Positions 51,176 through 60,595 are shown, counted from the stretch's first letter. The stretch is 64,000 bases of DNA from Erythrobacter sp. QSSC1-22B (GCF_001678665.1 NZ_LZRP01000003.1:124001-188000); one strand, 5' to 3'. Notes: a model not told the origin generated them from the sequence alone. Translations and numbers: made by a program.

Positions 51176-52684
51176 TCAACTCCGTGAGGTCCCGCCCTCG
51201 AAGCGCATCAGTTCAACGATGGGATCGATCGACGGCGCGTCGTCGAGTTCGTCGCACAGCGTGACCAGCCTATCGGCCGTTGGCATGCCGAGCACCGGCT
51301 CGACGAGTTCGCGAGCCTTTTCTTCGACTTCGCGTTTGGAGAGGGGGTGGGTCGGGAAGCCGGGCACATAGGCCACAAAGCGCTCCCGTTCGGTGCCATC
51401 GGCGAGCCGGACGGTTACCCGTGCACTTTCGGTACGGTCCTCGCCTTCACCGGTCTCCTGCGCCTCGTCTCGAACCACGGTCACTCTGCGCGCAAATTCC
51501 TTCGCCCGTTCGTCGGTTTTCTGCCGCTCGAGCGATTGCGCGTCGACGAAGTCGAGCCTCCCGTCGAGCATGATGATCGCCGCTAGGTAGGGGATGTTTA
51601 GCGCGGGCATGTTGGCGCGCTCGAAGGTCGCCGCCTCGCCGGGCATGTCGACTACGATCGCCTCGACCTGCTCGGGCCGGATCGTGCTGCGCAGGTCGAG
51701 CAAGGCGCGCACCGCCGGTTGCGTGGGGCCGCCGACTGGGTAGCGCTTCATCGCCGCGAGCGAGAGCTCGTAGTGTTGGTGGAGTCCCTCGACCAGCGAG
51801 GCATGGTTTTTGCCTTCGCCCTGAAAGGCGCGCCAGCGAAACCAGGCGTTTTCGTTGTCGAAGCTGTCCGACACCCCGGTGAAGCCGAGCCGCGCCATAG
51901 TTGCAGCCTGCATTCCGTTGCGCGCACCCATGCCGCCGAAAACAAAGGCCTTTTCTATATGCCGCACGTCCAGCAACCATTGCCACGATCCCGAGGCCTG
52001 CTGCGCACAATAGGCGAGCATGTGGTCGACCTGCTCGGCGGTCAGCCCCATCATGGCCGCACTGGCTGCCGCAGCACCGAAAGTCGGCGCGATGCCGTGA
52101 TTGGCCAGCCCGGCGAGATACAAATTTCGCGTTCCGATGGCCTTGGGAAGCCGACCGGCAATCTCGTACCCTGCCGTAACCGCACCGACGAACTCGGAGC
52201 CCGTGCGCCCGTTCGTGCGCGCCGCTTCGATCGCCACCGGCACGATCGCGGGGCCGGGTTGAACGTAGGCCGAGGGGATGAAATCGTTGATCTCCGCCGC
52301 ATGGGCCGTCATCGCCGAAGCGAACACGGCATCGACCGGCGATGCGGTTTGCCGCGAACCGAGGATATCGCTGCCGCCACCCGGGGACATCGCCGCAGCA
52401 TAGGCGCGCCCGAGTTCGGCAGCCTCCAGCGAACTGCAGGCGATGATCGAAGCCAGGGTGTCGAGGATGTGCAAGCGTGCGCGCTCGCGGATTCCGGCTG
52501 GAATGCTGTGGCTGGCAGCGCCCGCAATATACGCGGTCAGAGCGGGGGTGATTTCGCGCCACTCGCCATCCGCCGCGCCTTCGACACGGGATCCCGAATT
52601 TGACTGCGCCAAGGCGAGTGAGCCGTGCGTCGCGGCTAGCGCCGCAGTCGCATACCCGGTCTTCATTACGCCACGTCTTGTCAT
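51176..52684 (-). CDS. MmgE/PrpD family protein with Tat signal
   Basis: 502 residues of the 2-methylcitrate dehydratase/cis-aconitate decarboxylase superfamily: HILDTLASIIACSSLEAAELGRAYA, FASAMTAHAAEINDF and GLANHGIAPTFGAAAASAAMMGLT. The N-terminus MTRRGVMKTGYATAALAATHGSLALAQ has a near-consensus twin-arginine signal and an Ala-x-Ala-type cleavage site, which is unusual because family enzymes are normally cytosolic. ATG at 52684 gives the cleanest signal; ATGs at 52696 and 52711 are alternatives. It is divergent from a TetR gene with a palindrome between. Dehydration or decarboxylation of a small acid is the family reaction. Confidence 0.83.
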   Translation of the reverse strand: MTRRGVMKTGYATAALAATHGSLALAQSNSGSRVEGAADGEWREITPALTAYIAGAASHSIPAGIRERARLHILDTLASIIACSSLEAAELGRAYAAAMSPGGGSDILGSRQTASPVDAVFASAMTAHAAEINDFIPSAYVQPGPAIVPVAIEAARTNGRTGSEFVGAVTAGYEIAGRLPKAIGTRNLYLAGLANHGIAPTFGAAAASAAMMGLTAEQVDHMLAYCAQQASGSWQWLLDVRHIEKAFVFGGMGARNGMQAATMARLGFTGVSDSFDNENAWFRWRAFQGEGKNHASLVEGLHQHYELSLAAMKRYPVGGPTQPAVRALLDLRSTIRPEQVEAIVVDMPGEAATFERANMPALNIPYLAAIIMLDGRLDFVDAQSLERQKTDERAKEFARRVTVVRDEAQETGEGEDRTESARVTVRLADGTERERFVAYVPGFPTHPLSKREVEEKARELVEPVLGMPTADRLVTLCDELDDAPSIDPIVELMRFEGGTSRS

Positions 52685-52743
52685 TTTAACCCTCATCCCG
52701 ATCCTCTCCAATCGTTTCGCGGGCAGCTTTGACGGAAGCCCTG

Positions 52744-52754
52744 TTGACGGTCAA
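52744..52754. promoter_or_regulatory. candidate TetR-type operator
   Basis: TTGACGGTCAA is a perfect palindrome around a central G, placed between the divergent PrpD-family and TetR-type genes, 60 bases from the former start and 78 from the latter. Autoregulation by the adjacent TetR is the simplest reading. Confidence 0.4.
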
Positions 52755-52831
52755 ACCAATAAGCTTAAAGGGACTGGTCGATACGGCGTTTCGGGCTTGT
52801 CAGAGTGGCATAGGCGCTACAGACCCATAGG

Positions 52832-53422
52832 ATGGACAGCTTGGGAAACGATCGGGATCGGGCGCAGCAGGTGCTGACTGCAACCCAGGCGCTGATGCTG
52901 GAAACCCGCTCCCTCAGCATGTCGCTCAATGACATCGCAGACCGCATCGGCGTGAGCCGGAGCCTGCTCTATGTTTACTATGACGGCGTCCCGGCGATTT
53001 TGGACGCGATCTTCTTGTCGCACCTCGAACGTCTCGACGAAGTGGTCCGGCCGATGGGCGACGCGGGCCGGTCGTTTGCGAGCCGCGCGGTCGCGACGTA
53101 CACCGCGTATCTCGGATATCTGATCGAGACAGGCCCGGTCCTGCTGTTGATCCTGCGTGAGCGGCATCAGGATAGTCCACTGGGTGCCGAGAGCCAGTTG
53201 CGCTTTCGCCGTTTGTTGCGTTTTTTGGCAAGCCAGGCCGCGCGTGCGCTGGATCTCGCTCCTCGAGAATCGTTTGTATGGCTGGAACTGACGTCGGCCA
53301 TTCCCGAGGCGCTTGCCCGAATGGTGCAGAGCCAGGACATCGATCGCGAAACAGCGGAAGCTACCTGCCGGCGTCTTGTCCAGGCGTCACTTGAATCTTT
53401 CGCGTTGGCAGAAGCGGGCTAG
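52832..53422 (+). CDS. TetR/AcrR family transcriptional regulator
   Basis: 196 residues. The N-terminal HTH is MSLNDIADRIGVSRSLLYVYYDGVPAILDAIF (residues about 30-60), a standard TetR recognition helix. The C-terminal ligand domain is helical and unassigned. It is divergent from the PrpD-family gene and its stop overlaps by four bases the stop of a second, convergent regulator. Likely represses parts of the island until a pathway compound is present (inference). Confidence 0.88.
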   Translation: MDSLGNDRDRAQQVLTATQALMLETRSLSMSLNDIADRIGVSRSLLYVYYDGVPAILDAIFLSHLERLDEVVRPMGDAGRSFASRAVATYTAYLGYLIETGPVLLLILRERHQDSPLGAESQLRFRRLLRFLASQAARALDLAPRESFVWLELTSAIPEALARMVQSQDIDRETAEATCRRLVQASLESFALAEAG

Positions 53423-54270
53423 CCTGGTTCGCCTGCGGCGACCGCCTCGTCGCTGTCGACGCCCCCCATCACGATGGTGAGGCATATCTCCTCGACCAGG
53501 CGGAAGGGGGCGCGACGGCTTGCAACGATTCCCCCGGCTTTGAGCGATACGGCAGTGAGCGCGACGGTCGAGGCGCGGGCGCTGGCCATATCCATGCCAC
53601 CACGGGCGACCAATTGCCTGAGGATGGGTGCCCTGGCTACTTCGCCCCTCTCGGCTCGTTCATCCTTCAGGGCCTCGCGCACTTCTGGAGAGCGCAGCAG
53701 CATCTGAAGCAGCGGTCCGCGCGATGCGGCCTCGTGCAGATAGCTGATCGTCGAAAGCATCACGCGCGTACGATGGCTTGAGCCGCGCGCGATGCGTTTG
53801 CGCCGGTGGCTTTCCTGCGCCTTGATTTCGCGCCTGGCCAGCGCAACGAGCAAATCGGTTCGGCCGCCAAAGCAGTTATGCGCCTGCGTCTCGCTGATGC
53901 CCGCCCGCTGCGCCACTTCGCGCACGGTTACTGCCGACACCCCGTCCGCCAGAGCGACTCTGCTGGCTGCGTCCATCAGCTGCTCTTTCCTCTGCGCGGC
54001 CGACATCCGGGTGCGGCTGCCGGGCGATTGCCGCGGTTGTCGCGGGCCCAACGCCAAAGACTCGCTCAGGCCGATGGGCGCCGCCGGCAGGATGGGGCGC
54101 TGGCTCCGCGCATCCCGGTTGCGCGTCCAATGCGAGCGGGGCGGGCGTGGAATATTCAGCCGGTCGCAAATCTTGGCGAGGCCGTTGCCGGTCAGCCCAT
54201 ACCGAGAGGCGATCGCACCCATCGGCTCTGACCAGATTTGGTCGAACAATTGGGAGCGCGTGATCTCCAT
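53419..54270 (-). CDS. TetR-type regulator with extra N-terminal HTH-like domain
   Basis: 283 residues. The first 45 (MEITRSQLFDQIWSEPMGAIASRYGLTGNGLAKICDRLNIPRPPRSHW in outline) match a small HTH-like module seen alone in other proteins (WSEPMxxLAxRYGxSxxxLAKxC...PPRGYW). A Pro/Arg linker leads to a TetR domain from about residue 92: SAAQRKEQLMDAASRVALADGVSAVTVREVAQRAGISETQAHNCFGG. The ATG at 54270 is used because the family begins there; longer frames read through the divergent promoter region. Two DNA-binding modules in one chain would allow contact with a longer or bent site. Likely controls the divergent esterase gene. Confidence 0.8.
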   Translation of the reverse strand: MEITRSQLFDQIWSEPMGAIASRYGLTGNGLAKICDRLNIPRPPRSHWTRNRDARSQRPILPAAPIGLSESLALGPRQPRQSPGSRTRMSAAQRKEQLMDAASRVALADGVSAVTVREVAQRAGISETQAHNCFGGRTDLLVALARREIKAQESHRRKRIARGSSHRTRVMLSTISYLHEAASRGPLLQMLLRSPEVREALKDERAERGEVARAPILRQLVARGGMDMASARASTVALTAVSLKAGGIVASRRAPFRLVEEICLTIVMGGVDSDEAVAAGEPG

Positions 54271-54297
54271 GGGTCCGAAGATAGGCGTTCGACGGGG

Positions 54298-54333
54298 CGC
54301 TTGTCCACCAGAATGGCCTGTTACCGACAAGCG
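54298..54333. promoter_or_regulatory. candidate operator for the divergent regulator/esterase pair
   Basis: CGCTTGTC (54298-54305) and GACAAGCG (54326-54333) form perfect 8-base arms separated by 20 bases. It lies between the HTH-TetR gene and the esterase at 54423. The wide spacing could suit a regulator with two DNA-binding modules. Confidence 0.4.
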
Positions 54334-54422
54334 AACCGAGATCATACCGCATATTCGAAACGCCATATTGTTAGATCGTAAATAACGCGCTACGGAGGAG
54401 TCGGAGTTAAAGGGAGAGGGAT

Positions 54423-55835
54423 ATGACGGGGGACGCCAAGGCGCTCTTGGGCGCACTGACTTTTGCGGTGTGGCCCCCATTCGCTGCACAGGCGCAGATG
54501 CCTGGGGCGATTGATCCGGTCCACGTTCAAACAGCCGCCGGCACCTTGCAGGGTTCCCGCGAGAATACCGTAATTGTATTTCGAGGCGTGCCTTATGCGG
54601 CGGCTCCTGTCGGTGAGAGCCGCTGGCGTTCCCCTCAGCCTGTGAAGCCGTGGCAAGGTGTCAGGGCCGCCACGGCCCACGAGCCTGCCTGCACGCAGCC
54701 GGTCGATCTGGATACCACCGTGGCGAATTTCGGCGGCGTGAACGGAGCGCAGTCGGAAGACTGCCTCTATCTGACCATCACCGCACCCGAAGGAGCGGCC
54801 GATGCACCCGTGCTCGTCTGGTTTCATGGCGGGGCGTTCTTCCTCGGAGCGGGCAGTCTGGGATCCTATGATGGGACGGCCAACGCGCGGCAGGGCGTTA
54901 TCACTGTCAGTGTAAATTACCGGCTCGGCGCGATGGCGAACCTGGTGCATCCCGCGCTGGAATCAGATAGCCTGGATCAACCACAGGGAAACTACGCTCT
55001 TCAGGACAGTGTCGCGGTGCTCGAATGGGTGCGTGACAATATCGCCAATTTCGGTGGCGATTCCGGAGCGGTGACCGTGGCCGGCCAATCCGCAGGCGGA
55101 GGCATCGTGACCAACCTGCTTTCGCTGCCCTCGGCACAGGGGCTCTTTCACAAGGCCATCGTGCAATCCGGAAGTCTGCTGCTGCCGGACCGCCCCAAGG
55201 CGGATGCCGAGAAAATGGCGATAGAAGCGCTGTCGACCATTGGCGTCGACGGAGGGGCTACGGCCGATGGGTTGCGCAGCATCTCATCGCAGACCTTTGC
55301 CGCATCCGAAGCGTTGCGGGCCGGTTTCTTCTTTAACCACGACCAAGCTTTCAAGCCGGTGTCCACGATCGATGCGCTGAAGGCAGGGACGGAAGTCGAT
55401 GTGCCCTTGCTGGTGGGTTCCAACAAGGGGGAGGGGGGCTTTCGCGCTGCGCGGACCTTCGCTGGCCTTGCAGGAGACGAAGGTGCGCCTGCCTTTCTCT
55501 ATCGCTTCGACCACACCCCCGCATTACGCGCGGCGGAATGGCGCAGCGGGCCGATCCACTCGGCCGAACTCATGTTTACATTCGACTCCATCGACCAGTC
55601 CAGTTTCGGCGGGCCAAAAGCCGACAGTGACGATCGCGACCTCGCCGAGAAGGTGAATGGTTGTTGGGTCGCCTTTGTGAAAATGCCCGCGAATGCCCGC
55701 AACTTCGAATGCGCGGGAGGCTTCGATTGGCAGCCCTACAAGCCCGGTGGATCGGCTGTGCTGATCGAGGCGAACGGCCTGCGCGCGGTTCCGGCGGATG
55801 CGATGCCTGACGGTCCGGAGAAGACCGCAAGCTGA
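54423..55835 (+). CDS. type-B carboxylesterase with internal shortening
   Basis: 470 residues, shorter than the other three esterases here (527-543). A signal-like start (ALLGALTFAVWPPFAAQAQ) predicts Sec export. Triad S223 in AGQSAGG, E337 in GSNKGEG, H379 in PIHSAEL; oxyanion HGGAF. About 70-80 residues of helix expected between the glutamate and the histidine strands are missing: GSNKGEG runs almost directly into FRAARTFAGLAGDEGAPAFLY. The triad is intact, so it may work with an altered lid, or be a recent in-frame deletion. AGAGGGAT precedes the ATG. The large TonB receptor gene follows 37 bases on. Confidence 0.83.
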   Translation: MTGDAKALLGALTFAVWPPFAAQAQMPGAIDPVHVQTAAGTLQGSRENTVIVFRGVPYAAAPVGESRWRSPQPVKPWQGVRAATAHEPACTQPVDLDTTVANFGGVNGAQSEDCLYLTITAPEGAADAPVLVWFHGGAFFLGAGSLGSYDGTANARQGVITVSVNYRLGAMANLVHPALESDSLDQPQGNYALQDSVAVLEWVRDNIANFGGDSGAVTVAGQSAGGGIVTNLLSLPSAQGLFHKAIVQSGSLLLPDRPKADAEKMAIEALSTIGVDGGATADGLRSISSQTFAASEALRAGFFFNHDQAFKPVSTIDALKAGTEVDVPLLVGSNKGEGGFRAARTFAGLAGDEGAPAFLYRFDHTPALRAAEWRSGPIHSAELMFTFDSIDQSSFGGPKADSDDRDLAEKVNGCWVAFVKMPANARNFECAGGFDWQPYKPGGSAVLIEANGLRAVPADAMPDGPEKTAS

Positions 55836-55872
55836 ACTCTAAAAAGAGAGAAAAAAGAGAGAGGGAAGAGGA

Positions 55873-58800
55873 ATGAATAGGAAAACACGCTATCTGCTTG
55901 GGGGTGCACTCACCTTCCCGGCGCTCGCGCTGTCGACGGCTTCTCAGGCCCAGACCGCACCGTCCGCGGACGAGGGCAACCAGCCCGTACTTGCAGAGCA
56001 AGTGGAATCGGATCCCGACAGGACGATCGTCGTTACCGGTTCCTATATCAGAGGGCAGCGCGAAGACGGCGCTCAGCCGGTAGACGTGTTCGGCCAGGAA
56101 GAGCTGGAATCACGTGGCCTCGACAGCCCGCTCGAGTTCATCAAAAGCTTGCCATCCGTGGGCCCGGTGCTTGGTGATTCCAATCAGTATGGCGCGGGCG
56201 GAAGTCAGGGCGTCGGATCGATCAACCTGCGTAGCCTAGGGCGCGAACGCACCCTCGTGCTGTTCAACGGTCGCCGCTTCGCGACCGAACCGGGGGATGG
56301 CGCTGCCGATACCAACCTCATCCCGCTCTTCGCCCTCGACCGGATCGAGGTGCTCAAGGACGGCGCAGCATCCACCTATGGCTCGGACGCCATCGCAGGT
56401 GTTGCCAATTTCGTGACCCGCAGGGACTTCGAAGGCTTCGAAGTCACCGGCGATTACGAGTTCATTGATGGCTCCGACGACAATTACCGCCTGAGTGGCT
56501 TGGCAGGTTTCAACTTCGGCGCGGCCAATCTGATGATCGGTGCCGGCTGGGAGCACCGTTCGGAACTGCCGACGACCGAGCGATCCTTCACGCAGGTTCC
56601 CTATGCGGACAATCCGACCGGCTGGTCCTTCCTGTCCAACCCGGGGTTGTACGCACCGGTCGGGGTAATTCCCGGTGTCGGTGCAACCACACTGGGCCTT
56701 GCGGTCGATGGTAACCAGCTAGACGCCTGCGAATCGTTGGGCGGGATCGATGGAGTTTTTCCGCGAGGAACCGCCTCTCCACTGCCGGTGTGTCGGTACA
56801 GTTATATCCCCTTCGTCAACCTGATCGAAGAGGAGGATCGCTATCAGGTCTATGCCCAGCTCACCGCCGATCTGTCAGATGACCTGCGATTTACCGCAGA
56901 AGCCCTCTATTCGCATACAGAGCTGAAAGATCTGGGCTATTCGCCGAGCTATCCGCCGACGCAGGGACCGAGGGGACCCGGCAGCGCGAGCGCGTTCACG
57001 GTCCCGGCGAGCAATCCGGGCTATGCGGATTTCCTGCGCCAGTCATTCGCGCCGGGCACTCCTCCGCGTCTTTTCAGGCCGGTGCTTGCGTCGATCGTCC
57101 TGGCTCGGCCGTTCGCGCTTGGAGGCAATCCGCTGGACCCGCGTGGGGCGGGCACTGGTCAGGCCATCAACGATGCGTGGCGTGTGTCGGCGGGCTTCGA
57201 TTACGACATCACATCCAATCTGAGCCTGCAGACCTTCGGCACCTATATTCGCAGTGCCCGCACGGCCTATTCGTTCGATATCGTCGGCGACCGTTTGCAA
57301 CGTGCGCTCAACGGCTTCGGGGGCGACGGCTGCACTGGCCCCACGCCCGGCGCAGATGGCTGTCTCTATTTTAACCCGTTCATCAATTCCTCGCCCGGGA
57401 ATGCGGCGCTCGGCCTCTCCAATCCGGCTTACGTGCCGGGCAACGAGAACGGGCAGCAGGTGATCGACTACATCCGCCAGAAGAATGGCACCAACGCCGT
57501 GGAAGAGCAGTACATCGCCGATCTGGTGTTCAGCGGCCAGACCACGATGTTCGGCCGCCAACTGGGCTACGCGTTTGGCGGCCAATTGCGCAAAACCGAC
57601 TTCGCGACGGATCCGATTAACCGATTCAGTGATCCTGAGGCGTACCCATGCGCCATCGATGGAGACCGTTCGTGCCTCGATGATCCGTTCGACAACAACT
57701 TCCCGGTCGGCGCTTTCACGTTTCTGGGACAGTACCCGCGCGCTCGGCTGTCCCAGAGCGTCTACGCCGTTTTTGCCGAAGCGCAGTTCGAACCCTTCGA
57801 CGGCTTCGAACTGACCGGTGCGGTGCGTTACGAAGATTATGGCGGGCAGGTAGGATCGACCATCAATCCCAAACTGTCGGCTCGTTTCGAGGTCACCGAT
57901 TTCCTCGCTCTGCGGGGCTCGATCGGCGACACGTTCCGAGGACCTCTGCCCGCCGACCTCGGCAGGGGGGGCAGCGCGGTGGCGGGGATCGACGTCCTCG
58001 GTGGCAATTACAAAGCGACGGACACGTTGGGTAACTCGGCTCTCGCGCCGGAGACAGCGTTGACCTACAATTTTGGCGCCATTGTCGAATTTGGCGGTCT
58101 GACCGCCAGCGTCGATTATTGGACCTACAAGTTCGAGGGTCGCTTTACCGACTTGCCGGTTCAGGCCATTGCAGCCTTGGTGGCACCAAATGGCGCGGAC
58201 GGCACCCAGGCTGTTGATTGTTCCAGCCCGTTCGCATCCTTCGTGGTGTTTGCCGGCGGTGTCTGCACCCAGGGGACGACGATAGGCAACGACATCAGCC
58301 GTATCCAGACCCAGACGGTGAACGGTCCGGATGTTACCACGAGCGGGCTGGACTTCAGCCTGAACTACCGCGCCGATCTGGGGCGGGTCAGGCTCGCAGT
58401 AGGGGCCAACGCCACCCACACTCTGAAATACGAGTTCAGCGATTTCGAGTTCAATGGGCTGCTGTTCAGCCCGGGATATGATGCCGCTGGCCTTACCAAC
58501 TACGATCGCGCGCCAGGCACGATCTCGAAATGGCGGGCGAGCGGCTATGCCAACCTGCAGTTCGAACCGGTCAGCGTGACCTGGTCGACCACGTTTATCG
58601 GCGGTGTCGACGACAATCGATGCGAGGGTCTGGAATTCTGCACGGCAACACCGGAATTCGGCGGTACGAACTTCGGTCGGCGCGTGGGATCCTTCATCAC
58701 GCATGATTTGCTCGGGTCAATCGACCTCGCTTTGGGGGGGCTCGCTGTCGAGCTTCGGGCCGGAATTGAAAACGTCTTCGACACCGAACCGTCGGCGGCG

Positions 58801-58881
58801 CGTCTCGAATACAGCTACGATCCGTTTATTGGCACCGCCAAGGGACGAACCTTCAAGCTGGGTACCAAGCTTCGCTTCTGA
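55873..58881 (+). CDS. large TonB-dependent receptor of the catabolic island
   Basis: 1002 residues, within the size of sphingomonad receptors for large or complex substrates. Signal peptide (YLLGGALTFPALALSTASQAQ), TonB box region TIVVTGSYIRG, plug with PLEFIKSLPSVGPVLGDSNQYG, SINLRSLGRERTLVLFNGRR and VEVLKDGAASTYGSDAIAGVANF (read with small differences), then a barrel with many Cys-containing loops (GCTGPTPGADGC, CAIDGDRSC, CEGLEFC) ending TFKLGTKLRF. These paired cysteines may form loop disulfides. GGGAAGAGGA precedes the ATG. It lies between two esterase genes on the same strand, so it probably imports their ester substrate (inference). Confidence 0.9.
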   Translation: MNRKTRYLLGGALTFPALALSTASQAQTAPSADEGNQPVLAEQVESDPDRTIVVTGSYIRGQREDGAQPVDVFGQEELESRGLDSPLEFIKSLPSVGPVLGDSNQYGAGGSQGVGSINLRSLGRERTLVLFNGRRFATEPGDGAADTNLIPLFALDRIEVLKDGAASTYGSDAIAGVANFVTRRDFEGFEVTGDYEFIDGSDDNYRLSGLAGFNFGAANLMIGAGWEHRSELPTTERSFTQVPYADNPTGWSFLSNPGLYAPVGVIPGVGATTLGLAVDGNQLDACESLGGIDGVFPRGTASPLPVCRYSYIPFVNLIEEEDRYQVYAQLTADLSDDLRFTAEALYSHTELKDLGYSPSYPPTQGPRGPGSASAFTVPASNPGYADFLRQSFAPGTPPRLFRPVLASIVLARPFALGGNPLDPRGAGTGQAINDAWRVSAGFDYDITSNLSLQTFGTYIRSARTAYSFDIVGDRLQRALNGFGGDGCTGPTPGADGCLYFNPFINSSPGNAALGLSNPAYVPGNENGQQVIDYIRQKNGTNAVEEQYIADLVFSGQTTMFGRQLGYAFGGQLRKTDFATDPINRFSDPEAYPCAIDGDRSCLDDPFDNNFPVGAFTFLGQYPRARLSQSVYAVFAEAQFEPFDGFELTGAVRYEDYGGQVGSTINPKLSARFEVTDFLALRGSIGDTFRGPLPADLGRGGSAVAGIDVLGGNYKATDTLGNSALAPETALTYNFGAIVEFGGLTASVDYWTYKFEGRFTDLPVQAIAALVAPNGADGTQAVDCSSPFASFVVFAGGVCTQGTTIGNDISRIQTQTVNGPDVTTSGLDFSLNYRADLGRVRLAVGANATHTLKYEFSDFEFNGLLFSPGYDAAGLTNYDRAPGTISKWRASGYANLQFEPVSVTWSTTFIGGVDDNRCEGLEFCTATPEFGGTNFGRRVGSFITHDLLGSIDLALGGLAVELRAGIENVFDTEPSAARLEYSYDPFIGTAKGRTFKLGTKLRF

Positions 58882-58906
58882 CCTCTTCCAGGAGCGCATT
58901 CCTTAA

Positions 58907-58945
58907 AGGGGCGGCCGGTCGTAGTGCCGTCCGCCCCTCTTTTTT
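58907..58945 (+). terminator. rho-independent terminator after the TonB receptor
   Basis: AGGGGCGG pairs with CCGCCCCT around a 16-base loop that can itself partly pair, followed by CTTTTTT. It separates the receptor from the next esterase, 28 bases before its ATG. Confidence 0.75.
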
Positions 58946-58972
58946 CTCAATCCACCCACCGGAGGGCAAACG

Positions 58973-60580
58973 ATGAAGAAAGCACGCGTTACGAAAACTC
59001 TGGCTGCAGCACTGATGATTCAGGCCGCCGTTTCGGTCGTCGCACAGGAACCCGCTACGCCCGTCGTCGAAACCGACAAGGGCTCGGTGCAAGGTCTCGA
59101 ACAGAACGGTATCGAAGCCTTTCTTGGCATTCCCTATGCGGCGGCACCGCTTGGCGACCTGCGCTTCCAGCCACCCCGACAGCATGCAGCGTGGAACGGG
59201 GTGGCCGATGCCACCGGCCACGGCGCGCCGTGCATGCAATTGTATTCGGCCAGCGGTTCGACCGCGACCGAGATGACGCGGCAGATCCAGGGTATCTTCC
59301 CGACCTCGACCGAAGCCAAGCTCGACAACGAGGACTGCCTGTTCCTCAATGTCTGGACTCCCGCTGCGGGCGATGGCGGCAAGCGGCCGGTGATGGTCTG
59401 GTTCCACGGCGGCGGCTACGACTACGGATCGGGAAACTGGCCCGCCTACAACGGCCGCAATCTGGCGTCCAAGGGCGACGTGGTCGTGGTCACGGTCAAC
59501 CACCGCCTTAACACCTTCGGCTACCTCAATCTTGCCGATCGCTTCGGCGAGGCATTCGCGTCGTCGGGCAATGTCGGCAATCTCGATCTGGTTCGCTCGC
59601 TCGAATGGGTGCGTGACAATATCGCTGCCTTCGGCGGCGATCCGGACAATGTCACGATCATGGGCGAATCCGGCGGCGGGTCCAAGGTCAGCCATTTGAT
59701 GGCGATGCCGTCGGCCGACGGATTGTTCGACAAGGCCGTGATCCAGTCCGGCCCAAGTGTGTACAGCGGCAAGCCAGCCGAAGCGGCGGATTACGCTGGC
59801 AGGATCCTTGACGAGGCCGGTGTCGAGACATTGGAGGATTTGCGCGCTGTCCGAAGCGACGTGTTTGTCGAGGCGGTTCGCAAACTGAGCTCGGGCGAGA
59901 CCGCGACGGAGCGTGGCCCGCAATTCGGACCGATCGCGGATGGCACGATCATGCCGCGCGATCCCTTTCTGCCCAGTGCGCCCGAACAGTCCCGCGACAT
60001 TCCCGTGCTGATCGGCTATAACAAGGACGAGATGACGCTGTTCGTCGCAGCGCAGCCGTGGTTCGGGCGACTGACCGAGGGCACGCTTGCAGCGATGACC
60101 GGCGCCATGGGCGAGCAGGCGGTCGCCGCAGTCGCGGCCTATCGCGAGAAGTACCCGGACTATTCGCCGACGCATCTGGCGAGCATCGCCATGGGAACGC
60201 GCTTCGTCCGCGGCACCTATCTGCTCGCCGATCAGCAGAGCCGCACCGCGACTGCGCCGGTCTATGTGTATCGCCTGACGTGGGAAACGCCGATCGGCGG
60301 GGGCATGCTGCGGACGCCGCACACGCTCGACATCCCGCTGATGTTCAACAATGCAAAGGAAAGCGCGGCGCTCGTTGGATTGGGTCCGGATCCGGAGCGG
60401 ATGGCTGCGATGATGAGCGATGCCTGGATCGCCTTCGCCAGGACGGGTTCGCCATCCAGCGAGCTGTTGCCCGAATGGGAACCCTACACCACGCAGACGC
60501 GCAACGTCATGGAGCTGAACCTCGACCCAAGGCTAGTGGACGATCCCGAAGCCGCGATCCGCACGCTACCAGCGGATTGA
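58973..60580 (+). CDS. type-B carboxylesterase, Sec signal
   Basis: 535 residues. An N-terminal ARVTKTLAAALMIQAAVSVVAQ predicts Sec export. Triad S233 in MGESGGG, E353 in GYNKDEM, H450 in TPHTLDI; oxyanion HGGGY at about 145-149. It is closest in pattern to the lipoprotein esterase at 45369 (FGESGGA, TPHALDI), suggesting duplication within the island. GGAGGGCAAACG precedes the ATG. A terminator hairpin facing the opposite gene follows. Confidence 0.9.
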   Translation: MKKARVTKTLAAALMIQAAVSVVAQEPATPVVETDKGSVQGLEQNGIEAFLGIPYAAAPLGDLRFQPPRQHAAWNGVADATGHGAPCMQLYSASGSTATEMTRQIQGIFPTSTEAKLDNEDCLFLNVWTPAAGDGGKRPVMVWFHGGGYDYGSGNWPAYNGRNLASKGDVVVVTVNHRLNTFGYLNLADRFGEAFASSGNVGNLDLVRSLEWVRDNIAAFGGDPDNVTIMGESGGGSKVSHLMAMPSADGLFDKAVIQSGPSVYSGKPAEAADYAGRILDEAGVETLEDLRAVRSDVFVEAVRKLSSGETATERGPQFGPIADGTIMPRDPFLPSAPEQSRDIPVLIGYNKDEMTLFVAAQPWFGRLTEGTLAAMTGAMGEQAVAAVAAYREKYPDYSPTHLASIAMGTRFVRGTYLLADQQSRTATAPVYVYRLTWETPIGGGMLRTPHTLDIPLMFNNAKESAALVGLGPDPERMAAMMSDAWIAFARTGSPSSELLPEWEPYTTQTRNVMELNLDPRLVDDPEAAIRTLPAD

Positions 60581-60595
60581 CGAGGATCGTATTCG

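Noticed and set aside
42395..60580. Acetylcholinesterase or para-nitrobenzyl esterase names for the four esterases
   Set aside because: The family is clear but specificity is not; naming a substrate would be unsupported.
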